64,000 bases of DNA from positions 2,108,001 through 2,172,000 of the forward strand of contig NC_012964.1 of NCBI RefSeq assembly GCF_000027005.1, in the 5' to 3' direction. A model generated the notes under the pieces. That model saw nothing but the letters and a program-made list of their open reading frames with translations, ran no database searches and was not told the DNA's origin. The translations under genes were made by a program, and so were the position numbers. Positions 7,995-20,271 of this stretch are shown one piece after another (position 1 is the stretch's first letter; every line of letters starts with the position of its first letter). Origin of the DNA: Komagataella phaffii GS115 (Eukaryota; Ascomycota; Pichiomycetes; Pichiales; Pichiaceae).

Positions 7995-10799
7995 TCAACA
8001 GGGGTAGTACGAGTTCTCCGAAGAGATTGTGAATGTGTTTTTTCTAACGACTGGGAAGTCATTGAACGAGGGAATTCTTGGGCAAGAGAGCCTTTGATTC
8101 TGTTCTTCATGTCTGATATTAAAAATGATGGTCCTTTTTAGTCTCTGCATCAAGGTGTCATTGCGAGTATTAGCAGTAGCAGCTGAATGGCCAGAACTCA
8201 TCCTAGATAGGGTGTTGTCCATAGTCATAGTTCTCATAATTGCATGTCTTGCCTGTTTGTCGTCACGTTTCTTCATCTTTTCAGAAGGCAACAATATAGC
8301 TCTATCTAGTGAGTACGGTAGTCCTCTGTGTCTTCCTCTGATCATCATAGCAATGATCACTAATTTTGATATGACACTGAATTGAGCACTGAAGGATGTG
8401 TTGGTTCCTGGATAGCCAAGAGACAACCCTACAGTTCCATAAGCAGAAACAATTTCAAATAGCACATGGAAAACAGTAAATCCAGGATCTCCACTTGAAA
8501 GACGACCTCCATCTGCAAGACATATAATAAACAACCCCAAAAATAAGAACCACAGATCAAAGGATAGTTGCTTTCTCAAATGAGTACCAATGAAAGTGCC
8601 AGGTTTATTTTGATGGGCATCAGACTCATCTTCCTCCATTTGTCCAGGAGGATAATAAACTCCTAAAGACTGCTCTTCGTAGACATTGGTTCTTCTAATG
8701 GAAATGGCCAAAGGAAGAACTGAAATGTACATCATAACCATGTAACTCACTTGGACTGCTGGATGGATGTGCGCTAAATCTACAATTGCAAATCCGGCAG
8801 TTCTAGTTGAAACAGACTGAAAGATACCAATCAAAACTTTGTACCCACCAGGAATTCCATCAACCACGGATCTATGAAAATCTAGGATGACAAAAAGTAG
8901 CCAGTCAAACACATTCAGAATTACCAGCACAAAAAAGAGCCACCACGTAGCAGCTGATGGAAATAGCAGTGTAAAGCATCTTCTCGGATGATCTAGAAGG
9001 AATCCCAATGACTCTTTACGCATTGAAAGTGGCTGGGCAAACTTGAAGAGTACCCATACAATGAAACGCAGCATAATTGGGAATCCTGTGTTTCCAATGA
9101 TGATAAAGAATGATGCTACTACTTGAACATATGCGTTCTGCTGAAATGGTATGAAGGAATTATAGGTCAATGTGATTCCCAAATCATTGAACACACTTTG
9201 AGACGTGAAAAATCCCCACCACGCTGGAGCAAATCCTTGGGACCTGAAAAGCCTAGAATAATGACTCTGCAAGCAACCAAAAGCCAAAAACATGATTCCA
9301 GCTAACAAGTGAAACCCGACGTAGTAGCAAACTACCACTCTGGACAACATTTTGGTAGCTCTATATTCAACGCCGCCTAGCTCTTCTTTCTGTTCATCTG
9401 TTAACGCAATAAATGTAGAGTTCCTTCCAATGGTTGGCTCCCACGATAAATAATTAGTGGACATCCCTCGAGTGGTGTGACTTGCCAATTCTCTTTCATC
9501 TTCATCCTGGTCATACTCCTCGTCGTCATCGTAATCTTCATCATTGTTGTCCTCATCGTACATTGCTGCATAACTGTCTTCAGACTCGTCGGTATCATTG
9601 TTGTTTCTTGAAAACACTGTAGAGGATGCTCGTCGCTTCAATTTGTTGAAGTTCTTGGCAACCGGGTTCTTTTTGATAATTTTGTCGAAGGAAACTGGAG
9701 TTCCTTGAAAGATAGACGGCTTTTCACTTTTCTCTACTGGTGACTCTTCATGATGACGATTCAGCGTATTTCCTTCTGTAGAACTCGTTATCGAAAGGGG
9801 CCCGGACTGAGCAGTTTGATGGTGCCTATTCCCTTCCTCGCTTTCAGGTGCAACTGCACTCTCTGAGGAAGGTCTTCTAGGACCTGGGATTGATTTCCTT
9901 TTGTAACGTCTACGCCTTCTATGTTTGCGACGTTCAGCTGGGCCTTTAATATGTAACACTGGCCCAGACTCGCTAAGCTCTGAGGTGTACGGCTGCTTAT
10001 TTTGGAGCATGGCAATAGACATATACATATCTTGGGGTTGAACATCTTTACGTCCTGTAGGTTTTGGAAGCTCAGAAAATTTTATGTCCTTGTGAACCCC
10101 TGGCTGAATGCTAGTTGTATTGACGACAACGCTAGGATCGTGTTCATTTCTTTCCAAGTCGTCCCCCGAATCGCTTGGCTCACTATAATGTTCCACCTGG
10201 TTATAATGATCACGAACAGAAGAATTGGATGAAGTGTCAATTGGCGGTTTATCGGGCGAGTCAGGAATACCTGGTTCAACGTCTGGATTGGTTTGGGTCC
10301 TAAAGTTTTTATTGCGCCTAGATTCTAATGTTTGAGTTCGTCTCATTTTGCTACGAAGTTTGGAGTTGATCTTGATGTTGTCAAACGTCTTTTCAAACCA
10401 GTAAAGCCTCAAGGCTGACAAAGAACCATGAATAAAAATAGGAGTCGTCAACATGCAAAAAATGTATATCGAAAGCTGTTGAAACAGAGATAAGTCATTA
10501 GTATCAACAGTATTCAGTCCTGCCTGGGTGCAAGCGCCAGCAGCAAAAAATAAAGCATCGATGTAGTCAATCGTCTTTACTGGGTATATCCAGATAGATG
10601 CTAAGACAACCATTGTAATGATGTATACAACATGAGCAACGATGAAAGTTGGTATCACTTTTTTAATTCCTGGCCCTATACGTCGTTCAATTCGGGACAT
10701 CCGCCTCCTAAAACGAAATCCAAAGGAGTGACCATGCTTCAGTTCCACCTTTTGGTTAACAAACCAATTATAAGCCCTTCGACGAAGAGTGTCGAACAT
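7995..10799 (-). CDS. TRK1: Trk1-type high-affinity potassium transporter
   Basis: This is a plasma-membrane K+ uptake protein of the SKT superfamily, built from four M1-P-M2 units. With 934 residues it lies between S. cerevisiae Trk2 (889) and Trk1 (1235). The four pore loops carry the filter glycines: T-Q-A-G-L-N-T in unit 1, F-N-D-L-G-I-T-L in unit 2, R-T-A-G-F-A in unit 3 and G-T-V-G-L-S-L-G in unit 4. Between units 1 and 2 lies the long hydrophilic cytosolic loop typical of fungal Trk proteins (about residues 145-470), with basic clusters (R-R-K-H-R-R-R-R-R) and an acidic Asp/Glu run near residues 400-430. The motif M-I-R-G-R-H-R-G-L-P-Y near the C-terminus is highly conserved. The Ser/Thr-rich C-terminal tail ends at 7995; a second open frame overlaps it (see findings). 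Confidence 0.95.
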   Translation of the reverse strand: MFDTLRRRAYNWFVNQKVELKHGHSFGFRFRRRMSRIERRIGPGIKKVIPTFIVAHVVYIITMVVLASIWIYPVKTIDYIDALFFAAGACTQAGLNTVDTNDLSLFQQLSIYIFCMLTTPIFIHGSLSALRLYWFEKTFDNIKINSKLRSKMRRTQTLESRRNKNFRTQTNPDVEPGIPDSPDKPPIDTSSNSSVRDHYNQVEHYSEPSDSGDDLERNEHDPSVVVNTTSIQPGVHKDIKFSELPKPTGRKDVQPQDMYMSIAMLQNKQPYTSELSESGPVLHIKGPAERRKHRRRRRYKRKSIPGPRRPSSESAVAPESEEGNRHHQTAQSGPLSITSSTEGNTLNRHHEESPVEKSEKPSIFQGTPVSFDKIIKKNPVAKNFNKLKRRASSTVFSRNNNDTDESEDSYAAMYDEDNNDEDYDDDEEYDQDEDERELASHTTRGMSTNYLSWEPTIGRNSTFIALTDEQKEELGGVEYRATKMLSRVVVCYYVGFHLLAGIMFLAFGCLQSHYSRLFRSQGFAPAWWGFFTSQSVFNDLGITLTYNSFIPFQQNAYVQVVASFFIIIGNTGFPIMLRFIVWVLFKFAQPLSMRKESLGFLLDHPRRCFTLLFPSAATWWLFFVLVILNVFDWLLFVILDFHRSVVDGIPGGYKVLIGIFQSVSTRTAGFAIVDLAHIHPAVQVSYMVMMYISVLPLAISIRRTNVYEEQSLGVYYPPGQMEEDESDAHQNKPGTFIGTHLRKQLSFDLWFLFLGLFIICLADGGRLSSGDPGFTVFHVLFEIVSAYGTVGLSLGYPGTNTSFSAQFSVISKLVIIAMMIRGRHRGLPYSLDRAILLPSEKMKKRDDKQARHAIMRTMTMDNTLSRMSSGHSAATANTRNDTLMQRLKRTIIFNIRHEEQNQRLSCPRIPSFNDFPVVRKNTFTISSENSYYPC

Positions 10800-11680
10800 G
10801 GTTGGGAACCTTAACTCTTCTTTGCAAGAACTTATACTATGCCACGCACCGCGAAATGCTATCGAAGATTATGCCGTCTGCAACAGACTACCGGCCGCAG
10901 CAACGACGTTGAGGCACGGAGGAAGAGAGAATGAACAAGAAACTTGCTCAAATTCGAAAGAGACCCATCACATACTCTTACAGTGGACTGGTGCCTTGAT
11001 TTTCGAAATTCTATAAAATCTACTCTCTTTTGAAACATGAACAAAGTTGCATTATAATCATAAAAAGTTTAATTCTACAGCGCTTGAGTAGGAGGAATGA
11101 AGATTGTACTAGATTTCCTCTCAATCATTACAAGCAGGGCCTCTTTCACATGTCTGATTGCTTGATTCTTTCCTGAAACAGACCCAAGCCCACGATCTTA
11201 TATACTTGGCCAGAAGATTTTGCTCCCGGCTTCTGGTTCACGCAGAGTCAAAGTACAGCCCTGCCAGAACACTTATTGCCATCTGACCTCACCTCATCTC
11301 TTTCGTCACCTAATTTGCATAAGTCGTGCATTTCTTTTTTTCACTTCAAAAATTTTTTTTCCTATGTATAAATATTCCTGCGAGTTCCTCGCAGTGGTTA
11401 TCTTATTATTTCCTTCTCTCTCTCTCCTCTCTTTCTAGATAGAAGTTTAGCCCTCTTCGACCCCTTTGACTCCTACAATCCTTATAAGGACCTGGTTACA
11501 TTTTGAATTCTTTCCCCAAAACAAAGTTAACAGTAAGTTTCGTTTTGATTTACCCCAATAGAGAGGTAGAGGAAGGCACAGTAAAGGGTACCCGGCCATT
11601 TAATCTCACTCCCCTTAGTTGTATTTTATTTGCACTGACTAACTCTTTTTTTAAAGCTTCGTCCTATAATAAGTATTGTC
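10800..11680. other. Divergent TRK1/URA2 intergenic region with pyrimidine-rich URA2 leader
   Basis: This 881-base interval holds both promoters. A TATAAATA box sits at 11367-11374, about 310 bases before the URA2 start, followed by a strongly pyrimidine-rich stretch (about 11400-11445) typical of yeast transcription starts. This implies a long URA2 leader. A possible intron in that leader is listed under findings. The small frames here either start with TTG or have no recognisable content. Confidence 0.6.
11367..11374 (+). promoter_or_regulatory. TATA box of URA2
   Basis: TATAAATA followed by a pyrimidine-rich initiation zone. Placement about 310 bases before the ATG implies a leader of roughly 250 nucleotides or more. 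Confidence 0.5.
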
Positions 11681-14600
11681 ATGTCTTCGAACTTTTCAAC
11701 GCCTATTACCCCTCCAATAGACTCTACTGGAGATCGGTTGATGACTTTGGAGACGTATGATGGAATCTGTTTACAAGGTTATTCATTTGGTGCTCCAAAA
11801 TCAGTAGCTGGTGAACTTGTATTCCAAACTGGTATGGTGGGCTACCCTGAGTCTATCACAGACCCTTCTTACGAGGGACAGATCTTAGTTATCACTTACC
11901 CCTTAGTCGGTAACTATGGTGTTCCAGATCGTGAAGCCAGAGACGAACTTGTCAACCAAATTCCAAAGTACTTTGAGTCTAACCGTATCCATGTCGCTGG
12001 TTTGGTTGTTGCTCATTACACTGAGGAATATTCACATTACTTAGCTACCTCCTCTCTTGGAAAATGGTTACAACAAGAAGGAATTCCAGCCATTTACGGG
12101 GTTGACACAAGAGCTCTAACCAAGAGATTGAGAGAAAATGGATCCACGTTGGGTCGTATTGCTCTACAAAAGGATGGTGCTCCATTAGAAGCTTCTTTGT
12201 CGGCAATTTCTTGGAAGAGTAATTTTGATCTTCCTGAGTGGAAGGATCCCAACGTTGAGAACTTGGTTGCCTCAGTTTCTGTCAAGCAGCCAGTTGTCTA
12301 CGATCCTCCAAGTGATTTAGCCGTTCTTGGAGCTAATGGAAAACCTTTAAGAATCGTTGCTGTTGATGTTGGTATGAAGTATAACCAAATCCGTTGCTTC
12401 GTTCGTCGTGGTGTTTCGTTGAAAGTCGTCCCTTGGGATTATGATTTTTCCGCCGAAGAATACGATGGTTTATTTATTTCCAACGGTCCTGGTGATCCAT
12501 CCGTGATGCAAGAAACAGTCAAGACACTTTCTAAGGTGATGGAACAAGCAAAAACTCCAATATTTGGTATTTGTCTTGGTCACCAATTGATGGCTAGAGC
12601 TTCTGGTGCCTCTACGTTAAAACTTAAATTTGGTAACAGAGGTCATAATATTCCTTGTACCTCTACCATTTCAGGTAGATGTTACATTACTTCACAGAAC
12701 CACGGTTATGCTGTGGACACAAAATCTTTAACTGACGGATGGAAAGAACTATTCGTTAATGCCAACGACGGCTCCAATGAAGGTATTTACCACACTGAAA
12801 AGCCTTTTTTCTCCGTTCAATTTCATCCTGAATCTACTCCTGGTCCAAGAGATACCGAATTTCTTTTCGACGTATTCATCCAGTCGGTTATTGATTTCCA
12901 ACAATCGAAACAGCTCAAGCCAGTTTCATTCCCAGGAGGCCTATTAGCAGACAACAGAGCCAAGTTCCCCAGAGTCGAAGTCAAAAAGGTCTTGGTCTTG
13001 GGATCCGGTGGTTTGTCTATCGGTCAGGCTGGTGAGTTTGACTACTCTGGTTCGCAGGCCATCAAAGCTTTGAATGAAGAAGGCATTTACACCATCTTAA
13101 TTAATCCCAACATTGCCACTATTCAAACTTCCAAGGGTTTAGCTGACAAAGTCTATTTCCTTCCTGTCACTGCAGACTTTGTCCGGAAGGTCATTAAACA
13201 CGAACGACCGGATGCTATCTACTGTACTTTTGGTGGTCAGACAGCTTTAAGTGTTGGTATCCAGTTAAAAGATGAATTTGAATCCCTTGGGGTTAAAGTT
13301 CTGGGTACTCAAATTGACACAGTTATTACTACAGAGGATCGTGAACTCTTTGCCAGAGCAATGGATGAAATTAATGAAAAATGTGCAAAATCTCGATCTG
13401 CCTCTAATTTAGCCGAAGCCAAGGTTGCTGTGAAAGCTATTGGATACCCTGTTATTGTCAGAGCCGCTTATGCTCTCGGTGGTTTAGGTTCCGGTTTTGC
13501 CAACAATGACGACGAGCTTATTGCCCTTTGTAACAAGGCATTTGCTACCTCTCCTCAAGTTCTGATTGAAAGATCCATGAAAGGTTGGAAGGAAATTGAG
13601 TATGAAGTCGTTCGTGATGCATTTGATAACTGTATCACCGTCTGTAACATGGAAAATTTTGATCCATTAGGTATCCATACTGGTGATTCTATTGTTGTTG
13701 CGCCATCTCAGACTTTGTCGGATGAAGACTACAATATGTTGCGTACCACTGCTGTTAACGTGATTCGTCATTTGGGTGTTGTTGGTGAGTGTAACATTCA
13801 ATATGCTTTGAATCCATTTTCAAAGGAGTACTGTATTATTGAAGTGAATGCCCGTCTTTCCAGATCTTCTGCTTTAGCTTCCAAGGCTACCGGATATCCT
13901 CTTGCTTATACTGCTGCAAAGTTGGGTTTGAATATTCCTTTGAATGAGATCAAGAACTCTGTAACAAAAGTCACTTGTGCTTGCTTTGAGCCATCTTTAG
14001 ATTATGTTGTCGTCAAGATCCCAAGGTGGGATTTGAAGAAGTTCACTCGTGTTTCCACTCTTCTTTCTTCTTCCATGAAGTCTGTTGGTGAAGTAATGAG
14101 TATCGGTAGGACTTTTGAAGAGGCCATTCAGAAAGCCATCAGATCTACAGATTACCATAACTTGGGATTCAATGTCACTGATGCTTTGATGTCAATTGAT
14201 ATTGATTCAGAACTTCAAACTCCATCTGATCAACGATTATTTGCCGTTGCTAATGCTTTGGGTTCAGGTTATTCCGTTGAAAAAGTTTACGAATTAACGA
14301 ATATTGATAAATGGTTCCTGCACAAGTTGGATAGCCTAATCCATTTTGCTAAGAGAATAGAGAGCTACGAGTCTCAGGATAACCTACCTGTTTCTGTACT
14401 TCGTCAGGCAAAACAACTTGGTTTTGAAGACCGACAAATTGCTTTGTTCCTTAAATCCAATGAAGTTGCCATTCGTCGTCTTAGAAAGGATGCCGGTGTT
14501 TTACCATTCGTCAAACAAATCGATACTGTGGCTGCTGAATTCCCAGCCTTTACTAACTACCTATACATGACTTACAATGCAGACTCCCATGATTTGTCTT

Positions 14601-17600
14601 TTGATGATCATGGTGTCATCGTTCTAGGATCAGGTGTTTACCGAATTGGTTCCTCAGTTGAATTTGATTGGTGTGCAGTTACTGCTATCAGAACATTGCG
14701 TGAACATAAGTATAAAACAATTATGATCAATTATAACCCAGAAACTGTCTCGACTGACTATGATGAAGCTGACCGTCTATATTTTGAGACAATCAACTTA
14801 GAGCGTGTATTGGATATTTACGATGTTGAACAATCTTCAGGTGTGATTATCTCTATGGGTGGTCAAACTTCAAACAATATCGCCCTTCCTTTGCATCGTC
14901 AAAACGTTAAAATATTGGGTACTTCACCAGAAATGATTGACTCTGCGGAGAATCGTTATAAGTTTTCTCGTATGCTGGATAGAATTGGTGTTGATCAACC
15001 CGCTTGGAAGGAACTTACTTCTATTGAAGAAGCAGAGGACTTTGCTGACATGGTTTCATACCCTGTGCTTGTTCGTCCTTCGTATGTGCTTTCCGGTGCA
15101 GCCATGAACACTGTTTATTCAAGAGATGATCTTGCCTCTTATCTGACTCAAGCTGTTGAGGTTTCTCCTGACTACCCAGTTGTCATTACCAAATACATCG
15201 AAAACGCCAAAGAAATTGAGATGGATGCTGTTGCCAAAGATGGTAAACTTATCATGCATGTCGTTTCCGAACACGTTGAGAATGCCGGTGTGCACTCTGG
15301 AGACGCCACTTTGGTTGTTCCACCTCAAGACTTAGCAAAGGAAACTGTTGACAGAATTGTTGAAGCTACCGCCAAAATTGGACAAGCCCTGCAAGTCACT
15401 GGTCCTTACAATATTCAATTCATTGCCAAAGACAATGAGATCAAGGTTATTGAATGTAATGTTCGTGCTTCTCGTTCTTATCCTTTTATATCCAAGGTAG
15501 TAGGGACTAACCTTATTGAAATGGCTACTAAGGCAATTATGGACATTCCAGTTGTTCCTTATCCAGGTGAGAAGCTTCCTGCTGACTACTGTGCTGTGAA
15601 GGTACCCCAGTTCTCTTTCTCACGTCTTTCTGGTGCTGACCCGGTCTTAGGTGTTGAAATGGCTTCCACTGGTGAAGTTGCCTGCTTCGGTCACAACAAA
15701 TACGAAGCCTATCTCAAATCTTTAATTTCTACTGGTTTTCAATTGCCAAAAAAGAACATATTATTTTCCATTGGTTCCTACAAAGAGAAGCAAGAATTGA
15801 TGCCCTCTGTTAAGAAGTTGTACGAACTTGGTTACAAATTGTTTGCTACCGCAGGTACTGCTGACTTTATCCAACAGCATGGAGTTCCAGTTCAATACTT
15901 GGATCTGCTTCCAGAGGAAAACCAAAAGTCGGAATATTCATTATCTCAACATTTGGCCAACAACTTAATTGATCTGTACATCAACCTTCCTTCTTCTAAC
16001 AGATTCCGTCGACCAGCCTCTTATATGTCCAAGGGTTATAGAACTCGTCGTATGGCTGTAGACTATTCTGTACCTTTGGTGACCAATGTTAAGTGTGCTA
16101 AACTGTTGGTTGAGGCCATCTCAAGAGACATCACGTTAGATGCTTCAAGTATTGACTCTCAAACCTCGCACAAGACAATCACAATTCCAGGTTTAATCAG
16201 TATTGCTACGTTCAATCCATCATTCTCTCTTGAGAACGGATCCACCAACTTGGAGACTATAACCAAGGCTGCACTTGCTTCTGGTTTTACATTTACCTCC
16301 ATTTTACCTTCCAGTGTTGATGAAACTTCAATTGTCGATTCCAGGTCTTTAGCGGGAGCTACTGAGGTTGCCTTGTCTTCTGCTTATACCGATTACTCAT
16401 TTTCTGTTGCCGCTACGGAGCAGAATTCCACACAAATAGCCCAGGTTATCAACAAGACTGCTTCCTTGTTCCTTCCTTTCAACATATTTACTAGAAACAA
16501 GGTTGCTGCTGTTTCTGAACATTTCAGTGTCTGGCCTGAGTCCAAGCCAATCATCACAGATGCCAAAACTACTGACTTGGCATCCGTCTTATTGATAGCA
16601 TCATTACACAACCGTAAGATTCACGTTACAGGTGTTTCTAGTAAAGATGATTTGGCTCTTATTTCATTAGCCAAGCAGAAGAAATTGCAGATTACGTGTG
16701 ATGTGTCAATCTATTCTCTATTTGCTTCTCAGACTGAGTATCCTGGGGCAGATTTTTTGCCCACTAAACAAGATCAGGAAAGTCTCTGGGAAAACATTGC
16801 TGAAATTGATTGTTTCTCAATTGGATCCGTTCCATCATTGCTCGCTCAGCATCTTGGCAAGCCCATTACTGCAGGGCTGGGTGTTTCTGATGCCTTGCCA
16901 TTGTTATTCACTGCTGTGGCTGATGGCCGTCTTGCCGTTACTGACATTGTTAGCAAATTATACGAGCGTCCTAGAGAAATCTTTGAGCTAAATGCGGACG
17001 AATCTGTTGTGGAAATTGATTTGGATCGTGCTATGAGTTCTTTGAAATCAGTTAACGACATATTCTCCCCTTTCTCGGCTGCTAAATTGAAAGGTGTTGT
17101 TGAAAGAGTTTACAGGAATGGACAGACAGTTTGTTTAGAAGGCTCTGTTGTTATTGGAGAACCATTAGGTAAGGAAGAGATTTACAGAGGCAGACATGCT
17201 TCGTTTGTTGAATCACAGGATGCTATGTCTCCATTAATCAGAAGGGCTAAGCGCTTTTCCTTCAGTGAGCCAGGTCAGCAACTTCCACTTGTAAATGAAC
17301 AAGAAGAGGTTGCTCGCCAGTTAGGAACTAAGCTGGTGTCTCAGCCTCCTCGTGAGCTTTCTCCACCTAATGCTATCACGACTTACATTAGAAAAGAGAA
17401 TCCTTTCTTGCGCCGCTCTGTTTTATCAGTGAATCAATTTTCTCGTAAACATTTCCACGCTCTGTTCAGTGTTGCTCAGGAAATGAGATTGGCTGTTGAG
17501 AGGCAGGGTGTTTTGGATGTGTTGAAGGGTAGAGTGCTGACTACTGCTTTCTTCGAACCATCCACAAGAACCAGATCTTCGTTTGATGCTGCTATGCAAA

Positions 17601-18328
17601 GATTAGGAGGTAGAGTGGTTTCCATTAACGAAACCCATTCTTCTGTCCAAAAGGGAGAAACTTTGCAGGATACAATTAGAACAATGGCCTGCTATTCTGA
17701 TGCCATTGTTCTTCGTCATCCTGACCCCGAAAGTGCAAGTATTGCTGACAAGTACTCACCTATTCCAATCGTCAACGGTGGTAATGGCTCAAGAGAGCAC
17801 CCAACACAAGCATTCTTGGATTTGTTCACCATTAGAGAAGAATTGGGTACTGTGAATGGTATCGTTGTTACTTTCATGGGTGATCTGAAATATGGACGTC
17901 CAGTCCATTCTCTATGCCATTTGTTACAACATTACCAAGTTCGTATCCAATTGGTTGCTCCAAAGGAGTTGTCTTTGCCAAAGAATTTGAAGCAAGAGCT
18001 GATTGATTCCGGAATTTTGATTGGCGAGTACACTGAACTCACAGAAAACATCATTGCAAAGAGTGACGTAGTCTACTGTACCAGAATTCAGAAAGAGAGG
18101 TTCACTGACCCTGCTCAATATGAATCTCTCAAGAACTCGTATGTCATTGACAACAAGGTTATGTCTTATGCCAAACAACACATGTGCCTGTTGCACCCTC
18201 TTCCTAGAGTTAATGAGATTCATGAGGAAGTTGACTTTGACCAGCGTGCAGCTTACTTCAGACAAATGAAATACGGCCTGTACGTCAGAATGGCTCTACT
18301 TGCCATGGTTATTGGTGTTGACTTTTAG
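11681..18328 (+). CDS. URA2: Ura2: carbamoyl-phosphate synthetase/aspartate carbamoyltransferase
   Basis: This multifunctional cytosolic enzyme makes carbamoyl phosphate from glutamine, bicarbonate and ATP and transfers it to aspartate, the first two steps of UMP synthesis. At 2215 residues it almost equals S. cerevisiae Ura2 (2214). Domains in order: glutamine amidotransferase (about 1-400) with nucleophile Cys298 in G-I-C-L-G-H-Q and H-P-E in F-H-P-E-S-T-P-G-P; two ATP-grasp halves of CPSase (about 430-1340); a regulatory MGS-like region carrying the expected UTP site (about 1370-1480); a dihydroorotase-like domain (about 1500-1830); and aspartate transcarbamylase (about 1905-2215) with [17 protein letters not shown] and H-P-L-P-R. 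The DHOase-like domain lacks the metal-binding H-x-H motif, as in other yeasts, so a separate URA4 enzyme should exist. Feedback inhibition by UTP is family knowledge. Confidence 0.98.
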   Translation: MSSNFSTPITPPIDSTGDRLMTLETYDGICLQGYSFGAPKSVAGELVFQTGMVGYPESITDPSYEGQILVITYPLVGNYGVPDREARDELVNQIPKYFESNRIHVAGLVVAHYTEEYSHYLATSSLGKWLQQEGIPAIYGVDTRALTKRLRENGSTLGRIALQKDGAPLEASLSAISWKSNFDLPEWKDPNVENLVASVSVKQPVVYDPPSDLAVLGANGKPLRIVAVDVGMKYNQIRCFVRRGVSLKVVPWDYDFSAEEYDGLFISNGPGDPSVMQETVKTLSKVMEQAKTPIFGICLGHQLMARASGASTLKLKFGNRGHNIPCTSTISGRCYITSQNHGYAVDTKSLTDGWKELFVNANDGSNEGIYHTEKPFFSVQFHPESTPGPRDTEFLFDVFIQSVIDFQQSKQLKPVSFPGGLLADNRAKFPRVEVKKVLVLGSGGLSIGQAGEFDYSGSQAIKALNEEGIYTILINPNIATIQTSKGLADKVYFLPVTADFVRKVIKHERPDAIYCTFGGQTALSVGIQLKDEFESLGVKVLGTQIDTVITTEDRELFARAMDEINEKCAKSRSASNLAEAKVAVKAIGYPVIVRAAYALGGLGSGFANNDDELIALCNKAFATSPQVLIERSMKGWKEIEYEVVRDAFDNCITVCNMENFDPLGIHTGDSIVVAPSQTLSDEDYNMLRTTAVNVIRHLGVVGECNIQYALNPFSKEYCIIEVNARLSRSSALASKATGYPLAYTAAKLGLNIPLNEIKNSVTKVTCACFEPSLDYVVVKIPRWDLKKFTRVSTLLSSSMKSVGEVMSIGRTFEEAIQKAIRSTDYHNLGFNVTDALMSIDIDSELQTPSDQRLFAVANALGSGYSVEKVYELTNIDKWFLHKLDSLIHFAKRIESYESQDNLPVSVLRQAKQLGFEDRQIALFLKSNEVAIRRLRKDAGVLPFVKQIDTVAAEFPAFTNYLYMTYNADSHDLSFDDHGVIVLGSGVYRIGSSVEFDWCAVTAIRTLREHKYKTIMINYNPETVSTDYDEADRLYFETINLERVLDIYDVEQSSGVIISMGGQTSNNIALPLHRQNVKILGTSPEMIDSAENRYKFSRMLDRIGVDQPAWKELTSIEEAEDFADMVSYPVLVRPSYVLSGAAMNTVYSRDDLASYLTQAVEVSPDYPVVITKYIENAKEIEMDAVAKDGKLIMHVVSEHVENAGVHSGDATLVVPPQDLAKETVDRIVEATAKIGQALQVTGPYNIQFIAKDNEIKVIECNVRASRSYPFISKVVGTNLIEMATKAIMDIPVVPYPGEKLPADYCAVKVPQFSFSRLSGADPVLGVEMASTGEVACFGHNKYEAYLKSLISTGFQLPKKNILFSIGSYKEKQELMPSVKKLYELGYKLFATAGTADFIQQHGVPVQYLDLLPEENQKSEYSLSQHLANNLIDLYINLPSSNRFRRPASYMSKGYRTRRMAVDYSVPLVTNVKCAKLLVEAISRDITLDASSIDSQTSHKTITIPGLISIATFNPSFSLENGSTNLETITKAALASGFTFTSILPSSVDETSIVDSRSLAGATEVALSSAYTDYSFSVAATEQNSTQIAQVINKTASLFLPFNIFTRNKVAAVSEHFSVWPESKPIITDAKTTDLASVLLIASLHNRKIHVTGVSSKDDLALISLAKQKKLQITCDVSIYSLFASQTEYPGADFLPTKQDQESLWENIAEIDCFSIGSVPSLLAQHLGKPITAGLGVSDALPLLFTAVADGRLAVTDIVSKLYERPREIFELNADESVVEIDLDRAMSSLKSVNDIFSPFSAAKLKGVVERVYRNGQTVCLEGSVVIGEPLGKEEIYRGRHASFVESQDAMSPLIRRAKRFSFSEPGQQLPLVNEQEEVARQLGTKLVSQPPRELSPPNAITTYIRKENPFLRRSVLSVNQFSRKHFHALFSVAQEMRLAVERQGVLDVLKGRVLTTAFFEPSTRTRSSFDAAMQRLGGRVVSINETHSSVQKGETLQDTIRTMACYSDAIVLRHPDPESASIADKYSPIPIVNGGNGSREHPTQAFLDLFTIREELGTVNGIVVTFMGDLKYGRPVHSLCHLLQHYQVRIQLVAPKELSLPKNLKQELIDSGILIGEYTELTENIIAKSDVVYCTRIQKERFTDPAQYESLKNSYVIDNKVMSYAKQHMCLLHPLPRVNEIHEEVDFDQRAAYFRQMKYGLYVRMALLAMVIGVDF

Positions 18329-18429
18329 ATTAAAATATTAGAAAATAGCTTGACCTTTTAAAAGGGGAATTAAGGTCATGATTATTTGTATATAAACTGG
18401 GAATTTCAAATTCTATATTTGCTGTTTCG

Positions 18430-20076
18430 TTATGAAGAATCATTCTCTTCATCGGAGTGTCGTAAAGTCATGTAGTCCGTTTGGACGCTTGTCTCGGTGG
18501 CTTGCATTAATGCTCTAGCAATGTTTATTTCTTCTCCTGGGTTAACTTGTCCATCGAACGCATTAGATACCTGTGAATCCACCGGCAAGTCACTTGGGTC
18601 TTGAGTATCCCTGGTGTACTGATGATAATATCCTGAGTCTTGGTTCGCTTGATTTTGCTGTCGGCTTTTACCGTGTGAGTTCTGCGGTTCTGATTGTTCT
18701 TCAGCTGGTTGCTCATGTTTGCCATGACGTTTTTGATGTGGGGGAAGATTCCGCTGCTGATCCTGCTCTTGCTGTTGCTGATGTTGTTGTCTTTGAGCCA
18801 GTTCGACCGCTGCCATGATATTACTGGCGTCATCAAATCCCGAAAGAGCGCCTGATAGTAGAGATGTATCGACGTTGTCTCTGCTTATATGTGATGGTAG
18901 TTGATGAAGCTGATCATCAATTTCCAATTTTGTAGAGCGAGGATGTTGCATTGATGATTGAGATGATTCGGACGTGTTTTGTTTGCTAACATGTCTCGAG
19001 TTGTCCAAAGTAGATGAAATTGATGTTGCGTTGATTTTTGGTACCGAAATAGGGTACTTGTTTGGTAAAAATGTCCTTTTTGGTATCTTAGACTGGTCTC
19101 TGCACTGTGAACAATTTCTAATTGCAGTTGCAACGGTATCCTTGATTCTTGACCAATGATATTTATCCGTGATCAAAGATGTGGTTTTGTTGATACCGCC
19201 ATGACTAAGCATGTGCATTTCTTGACATATCTGTAATTGCCTGTGGGGGTCAGACACCACTTCTTTACCTTTTAGCATTAACTTTCCGTTGATAAGTCGA
19301 TAATGAGACGCAGACGATCTCAGTCTTGATTTTTCTTGTCGATCTGCAGAGGGAGGATATCTTCCAGTTTCCAGATAGTACTTAATCTTATCAAAACGAT
19401 ACGATCCAATATTGGGATCAGGTATTTCGACTAGTTCTTTTCCTAGTATCAAAGCATCCACTGCTGAGTCGTGACCTTTTAGTATACCGGCGGCTTTGAT
19501 CTTTCCAATTTTCTTGAACCCAAGACTTTCCAGTATTCTTTTGATGGATACATTTGTTTCAAAGATCAAGTTAAAAATTGCATAGGTGTACCCTAGTCTT
19601 GGAGCCCACTCCAAGAAACATTCTGCAAGAGTTCTTCCAATAGACTTGCCTCTGATACCAGCATTGACTAAAAAGCCAGCGGTACAAATATGAGAGCACC
19701 TACCTGGATAGTTGGCTTTGATATAAAAAGTTCCCAGACATTCCTTTTCCCACTGCCTTTCGTCGTCCAATGTTGGAGAGTCTCCAAGCACCATAACTGC
19801 GGCAAAAGAGCCAAACCAATAATGCTGAAAAGTTTCCAAATGTAAAGTTTCGAAAAATGGAAAGGTGTCACCTCTTTCAATTTCCATGTTAAACTCATCA
19901 CATAAAAACTGAAGTAGGCCTGGAGGTAACTCGTTTGGTGAATATAGAGGGTAGATCGTCGCCGTTGTCTCCCCATCTTTGAGCAGTACCGTGTAGCGCT
20001 CAATGATAGAGACGGGGTACTCTAAATGACTTCTAAAATGCTGATTCTGAGTCACGTCGTCAAAATTGCTAGCCAT
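18430..20076 (-). CDS. SPT10: Spt10-like histone-gene activator: GNAT domain plus integrase-type HHCC zinc finger
   Basis: S. cerevisiae Spt10 is a nuclear, sequence-specific activator of the core histone genes with an acetyltransferase-like domain. This 548-residue protein has the same architecture: a GNAT domain at about residues 30-215 (L-G-T-F-Y-I-K, R-C-S-H-I-C-x-x-G-F-L-V, then a pyrophosphate-loop region R-G-K-S-I-G-R) and an integrase-like zinc finger. The finger's ligands are visible as H288, H292, C322 and C325 (H-x3-H-x29-C-x2-C), matching the retroviral-integrase-like DNA-binding finger reported for Spt10. The C-terminal third is low complexity, rich in Gln, His and Ser (a Q-R-Q-Q-H-Q-Q-Q-Q-E-Q run), and probably disordered. 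It lies beside a paralogous GNAT gene on the same strand. The Spt10 name rests on GNAT plus HHCC order; DNA-site specificity is not shown. Confidence 0.88.
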   Translation of the reverse strand: MASNFDDVTQNQHFRSHLEYPVSIIERYTVLLKDGETTATIYPLYSPNELPPGLLQFLCDEFNMEIERGDTFPFFETLHLETFQHYWFGSFAAVMVLGDSPTLDDERQWEKECLGTFYIKANYPGRCSHICTAGFLVNAGIRGKSIGRTLAECFLEWAPRLGYTYAIFNLIFETNVSIKRILESLGFKKIGKIKAAGILKGHDSAVDALILGKELVEIPDPNIGSYRFDKIKYYLETGRYPPSADRQEKSRLRSSASHYRLINGKLMLKGKEVVSDPHRQLQICQEMHMLSHGGINKTTSLITDKYHWSRIKDTVATAIRNCSQCRDQSKIPKRTFLPNKYPISVPKINATSISSTLDNSRHVSKQNTSESSQSSMQHPRSTKLEIDDQLHQLPSHISRDNVDTSLLSGALSGFDDASNIMAAVELAQRQQHQQQQEQDQQRNLPPHQKRHGKHEQPAEEQSEPQNSHGKSRQQNQANQDSGYYHQYTRDTQDPSDLPVDSQVSNAFDGQVNPGEEINIARALMQATETSVQTDYMTLRHSDEENDSS

Positions 20077-20271
20077 TAGAGAGACCTCAGTTGCCGAAAA
20101 TGACGATTAGGAGTAGAGTGGTAAATAGACGGTATTTTGCGAAGTTAAAGAAAGATAAATAAATGTATCTACAACCTCCTAACATTATACGGATTATGTA
20201 AAGTGTATCTAATCGTTTTTTGGGGCATGAGTGGGTCGTTCTGATATGGAGAAGTCCTTGCAACAGACTTG

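Noticed and set aside
11503..11760. 85-codon frame crossing the URA2 start
   Set aside because: It opens with TTG and overlaps the URA2 N-terminus in another frame; not a credible upstream ORF.
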